Shown here: positions 11,001-19,117 of the stretch, in pieces
How the letters are laid out: each line of letters starts with the position of its first letter
Numbering within the stretch: position 1 is the first letter of the stretch
NCBI GenBank assembly: GCA_947243795.1
Contig: OX365943.1
Location: forward strand, 434,001 to 498,000
Direction of reading: 5' to 3'
From: Saccharomyces uvarum
Lineage: Eukaryota > Ascomycota > Saccharomycetes > Saccharomycetales > Saccharomycetaceae
DNA: 64,000 bases
The notes under the pieces: model-generated
What the model was told of the DNA's origin: nothing
What the model saw: the letters and a program-made list of their open reading frames with translations, nothing else
Database searches by the model: none
Made by a program: the position numbers and the translations under genes

Positions 11001-12552
11001 TCAAATAAACCTTAGTATAAGTGGAATCACCTTTGACTCTTTGGAACCCACGGATCATGCAATAGTAAACTTGAGTCCAGTAGTTGACGACGTATTGAGA
11101 GTTTTCTCTTTGGCCTTGTTGCAATCTTTGTTTTTTGGCAACATCTAGTCTGTCTCTTGTTTCTCCAACAGGATGTCTCTCTTGGTAATCCTCATAAGAC
11201 CTTAATAGTTCCTGATAGTCTTCAGAGTTCAACCAGTATTCTTCGAATTCAGTACTAGATTTTGGAACTTTGTCTTCATAACCGGGTTTGATATCTAAAG
11301 TTCTGTTTTCGAAATCGACAGTCACTGAAGTCAAAAATTCTGCGGATGTCATTCTATTTGGCTTTATCCAACCCATATTACTGAAATATGCAACGGCTTT
11401 ATCAGCAGGACCGAAATAAATTTGTCTACCGTTATATAGAACGGTAGTTTTATCGAATAACTCATAAATGTTTTCACCAGCTTGGTAAATGGCAACAATG
11501 GCAGAATTATTGACCATGTTGGTACCAGTTCTGATGGCCTGAGCAAATTCTAAAGCAGTAGAGGCATCTAAACCTCTTGTAGCATTATCCCAAGAGTAAA
11601 TGGACGCATTCATTGCTTGAGCTTCCACTAGGGAGACACGCTTACGTTCACCACCAGATACACCTCTCACGAAGTCATTACCAACTTTAGTTGCATAGGT
11701 GTGTCTCAAACCGAAAACGGTACACCACAGGTCTCTAATATTATCAACGTACTGTCTTCTAGTCATTTTATCAACTCTGACACGGGGAGTCTTACATTTT
11801 AGCGCAAAATCGATAGTTTCCTTAACAGTAATCTTTGGGAAATGGAAGTCTAATTCGGGACAGTAAATAACGTAACCCTTATACTTAGCCATCATTTCGC
11901 TTTGATCCAGACCGTCATAAGAGAAATCACCTTGGACATCGACTAATTCCGAAGTTTCACCAGATAAACATTTTAGGAAAGTAGAACAACCGGCACCTGG
12001 TCTACCAACAACAAATAGCATTTCACCTGATTCGACGACACCGGTACAGTTTTGAATAATATTTCTCAGTGGAACATCGGATTTTTTGGTGAATTTACTC
12101 ATAAGATGAGCGGGTATAGAGGCGATATTTCTAAACATCTCTCCGACACTGGGTCCATACGCAGCAGAGGCATCTACACCGACAGCTGTTAGGTTTTTGA
12201 AGGCTACACCGGAGTCACCGGGTTCGATACCTTGTTCTATTTGACGAGATCTCAAATAGTTTAATAGCGAACGCAAATCGAAATCCAAGTCGTTGATTTC
12301 GAAGGAGTCCATTTCCTTCTTGGTCTTACGAGAAATGACTCTAGCCATGGATTCCAATCTTTCGATACCATCTTCATTGGATAGGATATTCGTTATGTGA
12401 CGTGATAGTTGGGAAGTAGCCGTCATATCCTCATTATCAGCTTGGTCATCTAAGGCAGCGTACGATTGTACGGAATTAGCGTATGAATGATCATCGCCAT
12501 GATTCGAATTCGAGGAAATGTCTTTCTCGATATGTTCGTCAGTGGAAGACAT
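8011..12552 (-). CDS. PDR12: PDR12, plasma-membrane ABC exporter of weak organic acids
   Basis: Pdr12 expels carboxylate anions such as sorbate, benzoate and propionate and gives weak-acid tolerance. The 1513-aa product is a full-size PDR-type transporter in the order NBD1-TMD1-NBD2-TMD2. NBD1 has the degenerate Walker A GRPGAGCST (about residue 190) with Cys in place of Lys, and signature VSGGERKR. NBD2 has canonical GESGAGKTT (about residue 880) but the altered signature LNVEQRKKLS; both asymmetries are normal for fungal PDR pumps. Two sets of about six membrane segments follow. The start is ATG with an A-rich leader. In S. cerevisiae it is induced by War1; the long upstream region is described separately. 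Confidence 0.98.
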   Translation of the reverse strand: MSSTDEHIEKDISSNSNHGDDHSYANSVQSYAALDDQADNEDMTATSQLSRHITNILSNEDGIERLESMARVISRKTKKEMDSFEINDLDFDLRSLLNYLRSRQIEQGIEPGDSGVAFKNLTAVGVDASAAYGPSVGEMFRNIASIPAHLMSKFTKKSDVPLRNIIQNCTGVVESGEMLFVVGRPGAGCSTFLKCLSGETSELVDVQGDFSYDGLDQSEMMAKYKGYVIYCPELDFHFPKITVKETIDFALKCKTPRVRVDKMTRRQYVDNIRDLWCTVFGLRHTYATKVGNDFVRGVSGGERKRVSLVEAQAMNASIYSWDNATRGLDASTALEFAQAIRTGTNMVNNSAIVAIYQAGENIYELFDKTTVLYNGRQIYFGPADKAVAYFSNMGWIKPNRMTSAEFLTSVTVDFENRTLDIKPGYEDKVPKSSTEFEEYWLNSEDYQELLRSYEDYQERHPVGETRDRLDVAKKQRLQQGQRENSQYVVNYWTQVYYCMIRGFQRVKGDSTYTKVYLSSFLIKALIIGSMFHKIDDKDQSTTAGAYSRGGMLFYVLLFASVTSLAEIGNSFSSRPVVVKHKSYSMYHLSAESLQEIITEFPTKLVAILMLCLITYWIPFMKYEAGAFFQYILYLLTVQQCTSFIFKFVATMSKSGVDAHAVGGLWVLMLCVYAGFVLPIGEMHHWIRWIHFINPLTYAFESLVSTEFHHREMLCSALVPSGPGYEGISIANQVCNAAGAVKGNLYVSGDSYILHQYHFAYKHAWRNWGVNIVWTFGYIVFNVILSEYLKPIEGGGDLLLYKRGHMPQLGTENADARTASREEMMEALNGSNVDLEKVIAEKDVFTWNHLDYTIPYDGATRKLLSDVFGYVKPGKMTALMGESGAGKTTLLNVLAQRINMGVITGDMFVNAKPLPASFNRSCGYVAQADNHMAELSVRESLRFAAELRQQRSVPLEEKYEYVEKIITLLGMQNYAEALVGKTGRGLNVEQRKKLSIGVELVAKPSLLLFLDEPTSGLDSQSAWSIVQFMRALADSGQSILCTIHQPSATLFEQFDRLLLLKKGGKMVYFGDIGPNSESLLKYFERQSGVKCGVSENPAEYILNCIGAGATASVNSDWHDLWLASPECAAARAEVEELHRVLPGRAVNDDPELATRFAANYTTQLKCVLRRTFLQFWRSPVYIRAKFFECVACALFVGLSYVGVNHSIGGATEAFSSVFMLLLIALAMINQLHVFAFDSRELYEVREAASNTFHWSALLLCHATVENFWSTLCQFMCFICYYWPAQFSGRASHAGFFFFFYVLIFPMYFVTYGLCILYMSPDVPSASMINSNLFAAMLLFCGILQPRQKMPAFWRRLMYNVSPFTYVVQSLVTPLVHNKKVVCNPHEYNIMDPPSGQTCGEFLSTYMNNNTGYLVNPSATESCEYCPYSIQDQVVEQFNVKWSYRWRNFGFMWAYICFNIVAMLFCYYIVRVKVWSLKSVLNFKNWFNGPRKERHEDDINIFQKVPGDESKITKN

Positions 12553-13119
12553 TTTTCCTTATAATAGTAACGGTAACAATAAATTAAGTTCAAGTTCTTT
12601 CCGGTAGATATGAGCAGTTAGGAATACGGGCGAAAACAGTGAAGGAGTACGTATATAAAAGATAAAACCGTTCCGTTTTCTTCTTGTTATACTATTAGCG
12701 TTCTTGGTTCTCTCTACACTATGGAAAGGGAACATAACCTCATAGCATGGTTTTTGAGAAAGCCAGGATTGGTTGATATATTTATATGGTTTACATTTCC
12801 TTTCAGGGTACCGATGTCTACAATTGAAGAATAGTCATAAGAACCGTCGAAAAAATAAGCTACGGGATTCAGCGTGCATGGCTAAAAAAATAGTAGCTGA
12901 AAAACACTGGCTGTAGTGAGTACAATGTAAGAGCCATAGCCGAAAGATCGAAAAAGAAGAAGATCCTCGAGAAATTCCGCCCAACCGGCTCTTAATTGAT
13001 GTACATACATTGTTAACTTTTTCAGGCGCTGAAAAAGAAACAAACACCGTTGCCAAGCGGCCCTAGGGCAGGGCCCGGGGTCACCCTGCGGCGTGAATGC
13101 GGCAAAATGGGCCAAGAGA

Positions 13120-13280
13120 CCGGCTGGTAGACTACAGGCTGGTAACAGGAGCAGTGATAAAAAGCGCGCATACGTTGGACCGGTTTGCAATGATAATACA
13201 TGCCTATTTTAAGAACCGATGGCCATCACAGATAACGCTTACCAATGGGTTTGTTACGTATGGACTTCCGGCTGGTAGAC
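13120..13280. repeat. Repeated GGCTGGTA motif in the PDR12 promoter
   Basis: GGCTGGTA occurs three times in the same direction: 13122-13129, 13137-13144 and 13270-13277. The first and third are part of an identical 13-mer, CCGGCTGGTAGAC, at 13120-13132 and 13268-13280. They lie about 570-730 bases before the PDR12 start. They may be operator copies, but this is inference. Confidence 0.5.
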
Positions 13281-13628
13281 AGGAGTCCTGCTTAAAGTGG
13301 TATTCGTCAGTCATTGTAAGGTACGCATTTCGGGTGGACGGTGAGTGATGTGGTAAAGCTTTGTAATGTCACTCGAAAGGCTAAAGAAAACAAACAAAGT
13401 CCGCAACCGAAACACGGAAAAACAAAGAAACACCCATCGGGCGGCTATCACGGCTAGAGACTACGTTGCGCTTAGTAGAAAGGATATTCTTTTTCTGCCC
13501 CTAATGTCCGGTGAAGCGTGTGGAAGCACGCGCACAAAATCGTCGTGATGATAAAGGGCCTAAACCTGTCTATTAGTCTTATTCTGATGTAGTATGGAAG
13601 AATATTTCTTTTCTTTTGGGTTATATTC

Positions 13629-13630
<2 letters not shown>

Positions 13631-13657
<27 letters not shown>
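13631..13657. repeat. AT dinucleotide tract
   Basis: Uninterrupted (AT)n of 27 bases about 360 bases beyond the SUR1 stop codon. UAUAUA is the yeast 3'-end efficiency element, so it could help end the SUR1 transcript. Confidence 0.7.
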
Positions 13658-13659
<2 letters not shown>

Positions 13660-14015
13660 TTTAAATATATAAGATGCAAAACTTAGATATCATAAAAGAG
13701 TGATATCATGGTAAATGGATATGGGCGATTAGAAAACGGTTACGCGATGCTGTGGTCGATTATGGGTTGGGATAGGGAGCACAAAAAAGAAATGGGGAAA
13801 TGGAAATTATATTGGTTACACGTGCAAGCAAAAATGCAGAGGAAAACGCGAAGAGTAGTAAAGCAAGTTCTTTGCTCGCATGCCTTGAAAATACAAAGAT
13901 CATTCTAATGACCAGTTCAATTTTCTTTCTATTTTTAGTTCCTTAAGATATTGTTCGCTTCAGTTTTGAATATGAAGTTTAGTGTGTATTTATTTGGTTT
14001 CTTCGTAATATTCTT

Positions 14016-15173
14016 TTATATGCGGTCACTTCCTAGCAAGTGTTTTGAAGGATCATTTTTCTCTAGATCGTAGACGTCGTTGTTTCTGGAAGAGTTTAGT
14101 ATCATCATGTTTGTGTTCGAGTCCTTTCTTAGTCTTTTCTGCTGCCTTGATAGCGAGGTGGTGTTATTCGTAGTGTCGCTGCTGCCCCCGGTCGACTTGA
14201 GTCTTTGTCCTAGTGAGTTTAGAGTTGCAGCAACCTTGGCTTTGAAAGAGCCGAACTTCCAGCTCTTGGTGACGCTGCTGGAGTTCCTTGAACATAACCA
14301 GCAATAAAACACGAATTCGCCATATAGTATGAAAAAGCCGAAGACAAACCCGGTGACGACACATGACAGAATGTGGTTCTCCAATGCCTTCATTAACTTG
14401 GCGTCATCTAAGTGCCACGAGGAACCTTTGGAGATGGAGAAGAAGGAGTACGTATGCATCTTGTAGTAGGCAGGTTGTAAGATTCTTATGGTTCCGTTCT
14501 CAGGGATGCCCCATCTCTTGTATTGCTTCCATATGACACTCAAAAACAAGGGTCCAGTGGACCCCATAATGGTTATGTAAGGGATGAACCAGTACTTATC
14601 GTAGTGTTTCAGCGATTTCAGGGCCTTTAGGAAGAAAGGGTGTCTAGGTACGGATCCCATGACGTCGTTCGAGACACCCATGGGCGAGGTCTTTCTCAAG
14701 AACGCGGGGAAAGCCAGTAATGGGTCGAGTTTCCTTTCGCAACCGTCGTCCAAGTCGATGTAGATACCACCGTAGTGGGACAGGATGAAGTAACGGATGG
14801 CGTCAGCACGTTCGATGGGGTACTTGTAGTTTTCGAAAGTGTCCAAAAACCAAGGATACTCTTCCTTGATAAATTCGTGGGCCATATCGTCTGTCCATAG
14901 GATGTACTTGTAGTCCGGGTGCAAGTCGAGACATTTCTGTCTACCTTCCCTCCAATGCTCGGGGATTTCTTCTGTCTTGTAAGTTTGATGGATAATCTTA
15001 GGGATTAGCTGGGGCTTGGGGGCAACATTGGGCGGGGGATTCAGGTCTTCCTCCAGTATGGCGTCTTTGAAAGTGTCGTCGATACACAGCGTTAGCAGAT
15101 CGAACGTGTATTGTATTATGAACAACACCAGGATCACGTTGAAATAGATAAGGTATTTTAGTTCTTTTCTCAT
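14016..15173 (-). CDS. SUR1: SUR1, catalytic subunit of mannosyl-inositol phosphorylceramide synthase
   Basis: Sur1 with Csg2 transfers mannose from GDP-mannose to inositol phosphorylceramide in the Golgi. The 385-aa protein has an N-terminal signal anchor (about residues 8-28, YLIYFNVILVLFIIQYTFDLL), then a glycosyltransferase domain of the DXD sugar-binding family. The DXD motif is in YIDLDDGCER near residue 140, and IPKIIHQTYK and RADAIRYFIL are typical of the Och1/Sur1 group. A second hydrophobic segment (HILSCVVTGFVFGFFILYG) lies late in the protein, followed by a hydrophilic basic tail. The paralog CSH1 is elsewhere in yeast; synteny favours SUR1. Confidence 0.95.
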   Translation of the reverse strand: MRKELKYLIYFNVILVLFIIQYTFDLLTLCIDDTFKDAILEEDLNPPPNVAPKPQLIPKIIHQTYKTEEIPEHWREGRQKCLDLHPDYKYILWTDDMAHEFIKEEYPWFLDTFENYKYPIERADAIRYFILSHYGGIYIDLDDGCERKLDPLLAFPAFLRKTSPMGVSNDVMGSVPRHPFFLKALKSLKHYDKYWFIPYITIMGSTGPLFLSVIWKQYKRWGIPENGTIRILQPAYYKMHTYSFFSISKGSSWHLDDAKLMKALENHILSCVVTGFVFGFFILYGEFVFYCWLCSRNSSSVTKSWKFGSFKAKVAATLNSLGQRLKSTGGSSDTTNNTTSLSRQQKRLRKDSNTNMMILNSSRNNDVYDLEKNDPSKHLLGSDRI

Positions 15174-16050
15174 AATGGGTGCGACAGTGGAGAGTTAGAA
15201 CGATATTTGTAGAGCAAATGCGACTTATGATAGTGTCTTATGCGTTTGTTTGTTTGTTTGTTTGTTTTGTTTGTTTGTTTGTTTGTTTTGTTTGTTTGTT
15301 TGTTTGTTTGTTTATTTGAAAACAGATAGTAAATATTGTAGCAGGTTACAGAACACAAAGCATACGAAGCAAAATAAAATAGGATGTCAAGTTGACGCTT
15401 TTTAATTAAACTGAAATAGAAACTATAAGTATAATATGACAGCTGGCTCAAGCCTCCCTCCTGGTACTCCTTCCAGTCTCATTTTTTTCAAGTGGAAAAA
15501 GTCTATATATAACAAGAGGGGAAGGAACTGAGGAATATCGGCACTGAACGTGAAAGGGAAGAAAGCTGCGCTCAGGGCGCTTGGCTAAGGATAGAGAAGC
15601 GAAGACGAAAATAGGCAAAACAACGAAGAACAAGAAGAAGAAAAAAAAGATGGCTTAGCGAAAGATTAGTTTTGTTCTCGGGGCGGAGGTTGTCGCCGGG
15701 AAAGGAGGAAATGACGCAGAAAGCTTGGTTCAGTGGTGGTGATGCGGCGCGACGCGACGCGAACGCGAGGTGACCGTTTCGGCGATAGTAAATATGCGGG
15801 GGTGTGAGGTGTGGGTTGCTGCGGTGCCAGTGCGCAGCCAGGAGAGAGAGAGAAGCGTGGTCGAGACGAGAAGGGAAGAAACGTGGGATAAATAAACAGA
15901 TACCGGTCCCTCTAGATGGCTGACACGCTTTGCGGCGGTAGTGGTCGCAATCTCGCAGGCTCACCGTACTCAACGGTTTTGAGTTTTCTTTTTTTTTCTT
16001 TCTAGTTTTCGCTTCTTAAATCTATAGAGTTATTTAGAAGCATGTCGCGT
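15174..16050. promoter_or_regulatory. LGE1-SUR1 intergenic region (LCL1 position)
   Basis: Holds the LGE1 3' end and the SUR1 promoter. In S. cerevisiae the small gene LCL1 (YPL056C) is annotated here on the minus strand. The longest minus-strand frame here (15572-15973, 133 codons) has no ATG at all, and the two shorter ones begin with TTG. No translatable LCL1 equivalent is therefore visible. A TTTG microsatellite lies close to the SUR1 start. Confidence 0.6.
15244..15313. repeat. TTTG tetranucleotide microsatellite
   Basis: About 17 GTTT units with two single-T interruptions, 70-140 bases upstream of the SUR1 start codon. It probably lies in the SUR1 leader or core promoter and should vary in length between strains. 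Confidence 0.9.
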
Positions 16051-17007
16051 CTACTGCATCAACAACAACGAGTCCAGTTTCTCCTGGGTCAGCTGTATGT
16101 TCAATGCATGCTTGTTGCACTGGTTATTTAGGAGTCGCAACTCTAGCTCGTTAGAGTTGACTTTAAGGTGTAGGTCTTGTAGAGTGGTATCAATGAATTC
16201 GCTTTCGTTGAACACGACTCTTACCTTGTCGCATTCGCTGTCAGCGTTGGTTGTTCTCTTGGTATTTTTGTCGAAATCCGTCAGGTACAGGAACGGCGAG
16301 TCTTTCATATCCACTACTCTTTTCTTCTTGGTTATGCTTCCGGAGGAGCTGTTACTTCTTTTTTCGGTTGCGTGTGCTGGGTAACCTCTGCCATAGTGGG
16401 TTTCCGACGGAGGAGGTGGCGGTGTCTCGCGATGGTGGTAGTTACTATAGTGGTTGTTGTTGTTGGCGTATGGATAGACGTTATTGTGATACGGCCTATT
16501 GTTGGCCACGGAGGATACCGAATGCGGCGGCGGAAGCCCGTTGCTGGGGCTGCTACTGCTTATAGGCTGCTGAGGCGGATAATCCGCCTCAGTGTTCTGG
16601 TATCTGGACTTCGGCCGTTTGTCCTCGTAGTCGTAGTCGTCTCGCAGGTCGCCCGTGAGACTGCCGGCCGCATCCGGGCTATTGGCTCCGTATGGCGCAT
16701 GGAACGCACTCGCATTACTGTTGTATCTGTGGGGCTGCGCTGGATATTGCCTGCTGTTACCCGTGTAGAAGGGCCTTGTGTCGGTGCTACCGCTTCTGTA
16801 GTACGCACCGGGCTGTCTCGAGTCCGCCTCCTGCTGCTGCTGCTGCTGCTCGTAGTTGCCGCTATACCTAGCACCATAAGACGTGCTGCCGCCTCTATAG
16901 TACGATCCGCCCGTTGCACCCCTTCCTCGTCTGGCGTGGTAGTTCCCTCTTTGTCTTGGAGGGGTGGATGAATACCTGCTGTAATTATTCCCCGTGTATC
17001 CGCTCAT
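16051..17007 (-). CDS. LGE1: LGE1, Bre1-associated factor for histone H2B ubiquitination
   Basis: Lge1 acts in the nucleus with the E3 ligase Bre1 and the E2 Rad6 to monoubiquitinate H2B on transcribed chromatin. The 318-aa product begins [13 protein letters not shown] and is rich in Tyr, Arg, Gly, Asn and Ser over most of its length, including a short Gln run near residue 58. This is the sticky disordered region known for the family. The last 80 residues (from about 240) form an amphipathic coiled-coil segment ending in [13 protein letters not shown], which in the family binds Bre1. It is somewhat shorter than the roughly 332 aa I remember for S. cerevisiae, plausible for a low-complexity protein. 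Confidence 0.94.
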   Translation of the reverse strand: MSGYTGNNYSRYSSTPPRQRGNYHARRGRGATGGSYYRGGSTSYGARYSGNYEQQQQQQEADSRQPGAYYRSGSTDTRPFYTGNSRQYPAQPHRYNSNASAFHAPYGANSPDAAGSLTGDLRDDYDYEDKRPKSRYQNTEADYPPQQPISSSSPSNGLPPPHSVSSVANNRPYHNNVYPYANNNNHYSNYHHRETPPPPPSETHYGRGYPAHATEKRSNSSSGSITKKKRVVDMKDSPFLYLTDFDKNTKRTTNADSECDKVRVVFNESEFIDTTLQDLHLKVNSNELELRLLNNQCNKHALNIQLTQEKLDSLLLMQ

Positions 17008-17737
17008 GCCTGGTCTGCAGATTTTCGAACACCTACACTACACGCTCCATGATGACTGTGGTGTTCATTTCTTTTCATTGCACTCTATCCAGTTCATCCG
17101 ATGTTCTTGGAAAAACCAGGCCCCAGAGGGTAACATGCCGTCAAGAGTGCCCTCCTGCTGTTTCGGAGCGGCGGAAGCCTCGCCGCTCCTGCTCCCCCGC
17201 CCCTAAAAGCATCAAGACTCACCCACATTCGCACGAGTCCGCCACAGTGTGACGCTGGATAAGAAGAAACGAGCCAGAGAGGCGCCAGAGAAGCGTCGTA
17301 CTGCCATATCAGCAGCAGGTACCATATGGAAATGTAGTGGTGAAATGATGTGGAGAATAACATGTTGTGGTGCAGTAGTTTTTTATCATTAAGGTACCCA
17401 CAGATACGTTCCATTCCACCTTTATCTTTTTTATCGTTCTTATGCGCATCGCGCTTATCTTGCAATTATAGGTTTTGAATTTTGGTGCTTGGTGCATCCC
17501 ATAATTACAGTACGGGGATCTTCTAATCTTCAAGCTTTCTCCCCTTCCTCCTCCTGGGAATATAAAAACAGAATTCTTCAGTTGCTACTCTCTACCATTT
17601 GTCTTGCCCCCTCTCTCTTGACTCGTCCCCTTTTTTACATACTATCAGATCTACGATTCGTCATCTCTAAGACAATTACGATTATCTTTCCCCACTAACT
17701 ACTTTATTTGATCTTAATACTATTACTCGCTGAAACC
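17008..17737. promoter_or_regulatory. LGE1/LEE1 divergent promoter region
   Basis: Shared upstream DNA of two divergent genes. The half next to LGE1 is GC-rich; the half next to LEE1 is pyrimidine-rich on the plus strand (CTCC/TTCC runs 17540-17640), a common yeast core-promoter and leader pattern. Short ORFs on both strands look spurious. Confidence 0.5.
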
Positions 17738-18649
17738 ATGGATGCCTTTGATAATATGTCCGTATTAAACCGTCCGGGCAGCAATGCAAGAAGAAGCTCC
17801 CAATCATCAAACGAAATTTTTACATCTCAGGTCCAAGATCTTCAAAATATACCAAGATCTTTCAATAGTAACACTACCAACATAAACTTGCCAAAAAATT
17901 ACAATGCCGCTAATCAACTTCCCTTTTCGTCTCACCAGCAGAAGATCATTATGGAACATCTCTTAATAACAAAAAACAATACTCAGCAGCAGAAGGACTA
18001 CTCTCACGTGCCATGCAAGTTTTTCAAGATGGGCAATTGTCAAGCTGGCCTGTCGTGCCCCTTTTCTCACTCCCAAGACATCATCAACTCTGCGAACAAT
18101 TTACCTTGTAAATATTTTGCGAAGGGCAACTGTAAATTCGGTAACAAGTGCGTTAACGCTCACGTTCTACCAAACGGGTTGAGAATGAACAGCAAAGGGC
18201 CTATTGAAATTGCGCCCTCTTCGCACAATAACTACTTCTCTCACACTAGATCCGCTTCGTTCTCCACTTACATGTCACCTCCGATGTCTGCTAATACAGA
18301 CATCTCTCATTCTGCTTCCAGCACAAACTACTTCGCTCCACAGTATCCGCTCTCCCCACCTCAAAAGAGCCCTGAGGCCCTACATTCGGATTTTTTTTCC
18401 CCCCCCTCCACTACTTCGTCATACCTCAACTACAATTACAGTAACGCTAACACCAACACTAGTGCTTACTCCCCTGTGTCGTCATCATCATCCAATATTT
18501 GGCAGGAACAAGGCCAAACCACGTTATCAAACTCTAGCGTGAGCCAGAGTTCCAGGTACTGTACAAGCCCTGCAATTCAAGAAGAATCAGACAATGAAAT
18601 TGAAGAAATGTTGATTCATGACTTCAACGCAAGGTGCCGCCAAGAATGA
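17738..18649 (+). CDS. LEE1: LEE1, CCCH zinc-finger protein
   Basis: Lee1 is a zinc-finger protein of unknown function in yeast. The product is 303 aa from ATG 17738 (MDAFDNMSV), close to the 301 aa I remember for S. cerevisiae; the open frame upstream begins with a different ATG that would add ten hydrophobic residues. Two C-x7-C-x5-C-x3-H fingers are present: Cys93, Cys101, Cys107, His111 and Cys124, Cys132, Cys138, His142. Tandem CCCH fingers of this type usually bind RNA. The rest is low-complexity Ser/Asn/Tyr/Pro, with an acidic C-terminus. RNA binding is inferred from the family only. Confidence 0.93.
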   Translation: MDAFDNMSVLNRPGSNARRSSQSSNEIFTSQVQDLQNIPRSFNSNTTNINLPKNYNAANQLPFSSHQQKIIMEHLLITKNNTQQQKDYSHVPCKFFKMGNCQAGLSCPFSHSQDIINSANNLPCKYFAKGNCKFGNKCVNAHVLPNGLRMNSKGPIEIAPSSHNNYFSHTRSASFSTYMSPPMSANTDISHSASSTNYFAPQYPLSPPQKSPEALHSDFFSPPSTTSSYLNYNYSNANTNTSAYSPVSSSSSNIWQEQGQTTLSNSSVSQSSRYCTSPAIQEESDNEIEEMLIHDFNARCRQE

Positions 18650-19041
18650 AATATCGTTCATCCGCTAGTTGCCACGGCTTCTAGCATATCGCCTACCACT
18701 CATCCTTTCATTCAAAAATCCACAAAATAAGAATAAAACCAAAAAAAAAGCACGTTTAATAAATTCTTTTTTTTTTTTTACTAAAAAGGTTGGATTTTTT
18801 TATTTCTCCTCGAGAATACCATTGCATTTTGCATGCTCATATCCAATGACTCATTAAAGACTAAAATTTGATTAAAAAAAGTCAAAAAGAAAAAAAAATA
18901 CGCAACAATACATGCAACTTTTAACTGTTCATCATTTATTATATATTCTTTATCTCACGTCCGTCTTTCTTTCTACGTTTACATGAATGTTATTAATTTT
19001 GTTTTTCCATTTTCTACGAACTTGAAAAATAAATTATATAT

Positions 19042-19089
<48 letters not shown>

Positions 19090-19117
19090 GCCAAATTTGT
19101 TCTTACACATTATTCTG
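18650..19117. other. LEE1/KTR6 convergent intergenic region
   Basis: AT-rich terminator DNA between convergent genes, with several A or T runs and a long AT tract at 19047-19082. No gene seen. Confidence 0.6.
19047..19082. repeat. AT dinucleotide tract, 36 bases
   Basis: Perfect (AT)18 close to the KTR6 stop codon in a convergent spacer. It can supply UAUAUA efficiency elements on both strands. Confidence 0.85.

Larger units (their letters stand above)
12553..14015. promoter_or_regulatory. SUR1-PDR12 intergenic region, PDR12 promoter
   Basis: The longest spacer in the window. The part near 13030-13540 is GC-rich and dense in CCG and CGG triplets, the half-site type used by Zn2Cys6 regulators such as War1, the known activator of PDR12. 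I could not find one pair with the spacing I remember for the War1 element, so the exact site is not called. The part nearer 14015 is the SUR1 3' region. Small ORFs in it lack support. Confidence 0.55.

Noticed and set aside
13075-13102. CCG-N22-CGG as the War1 element of PDR12
   Set aside because: Spacing differs by one from the form I remember and the area is full of CCG/CGG triplets, so a chance pair is likely.
15170-15451. Minus-strand 93-codon frame running over the SUR1 start
   Set aside because: Starts with TTG and is largely a translated TTTG microsatellite (Lys-Gln-Thr-Asn repeats).
15572-15973. Minus-strand 133-codon frame as LCL1
   Set aside because: No ATG anywhere in the frame; compositionally odd, with no recognisable feature.
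16372-16971. 199-codon plus-strand frame opposite LGE1
   Set aside because: Antisense shadow of the Tyr/Arg/Ser-rich LGE1 coding sequence; Val/Arg-rich nonsense composition.
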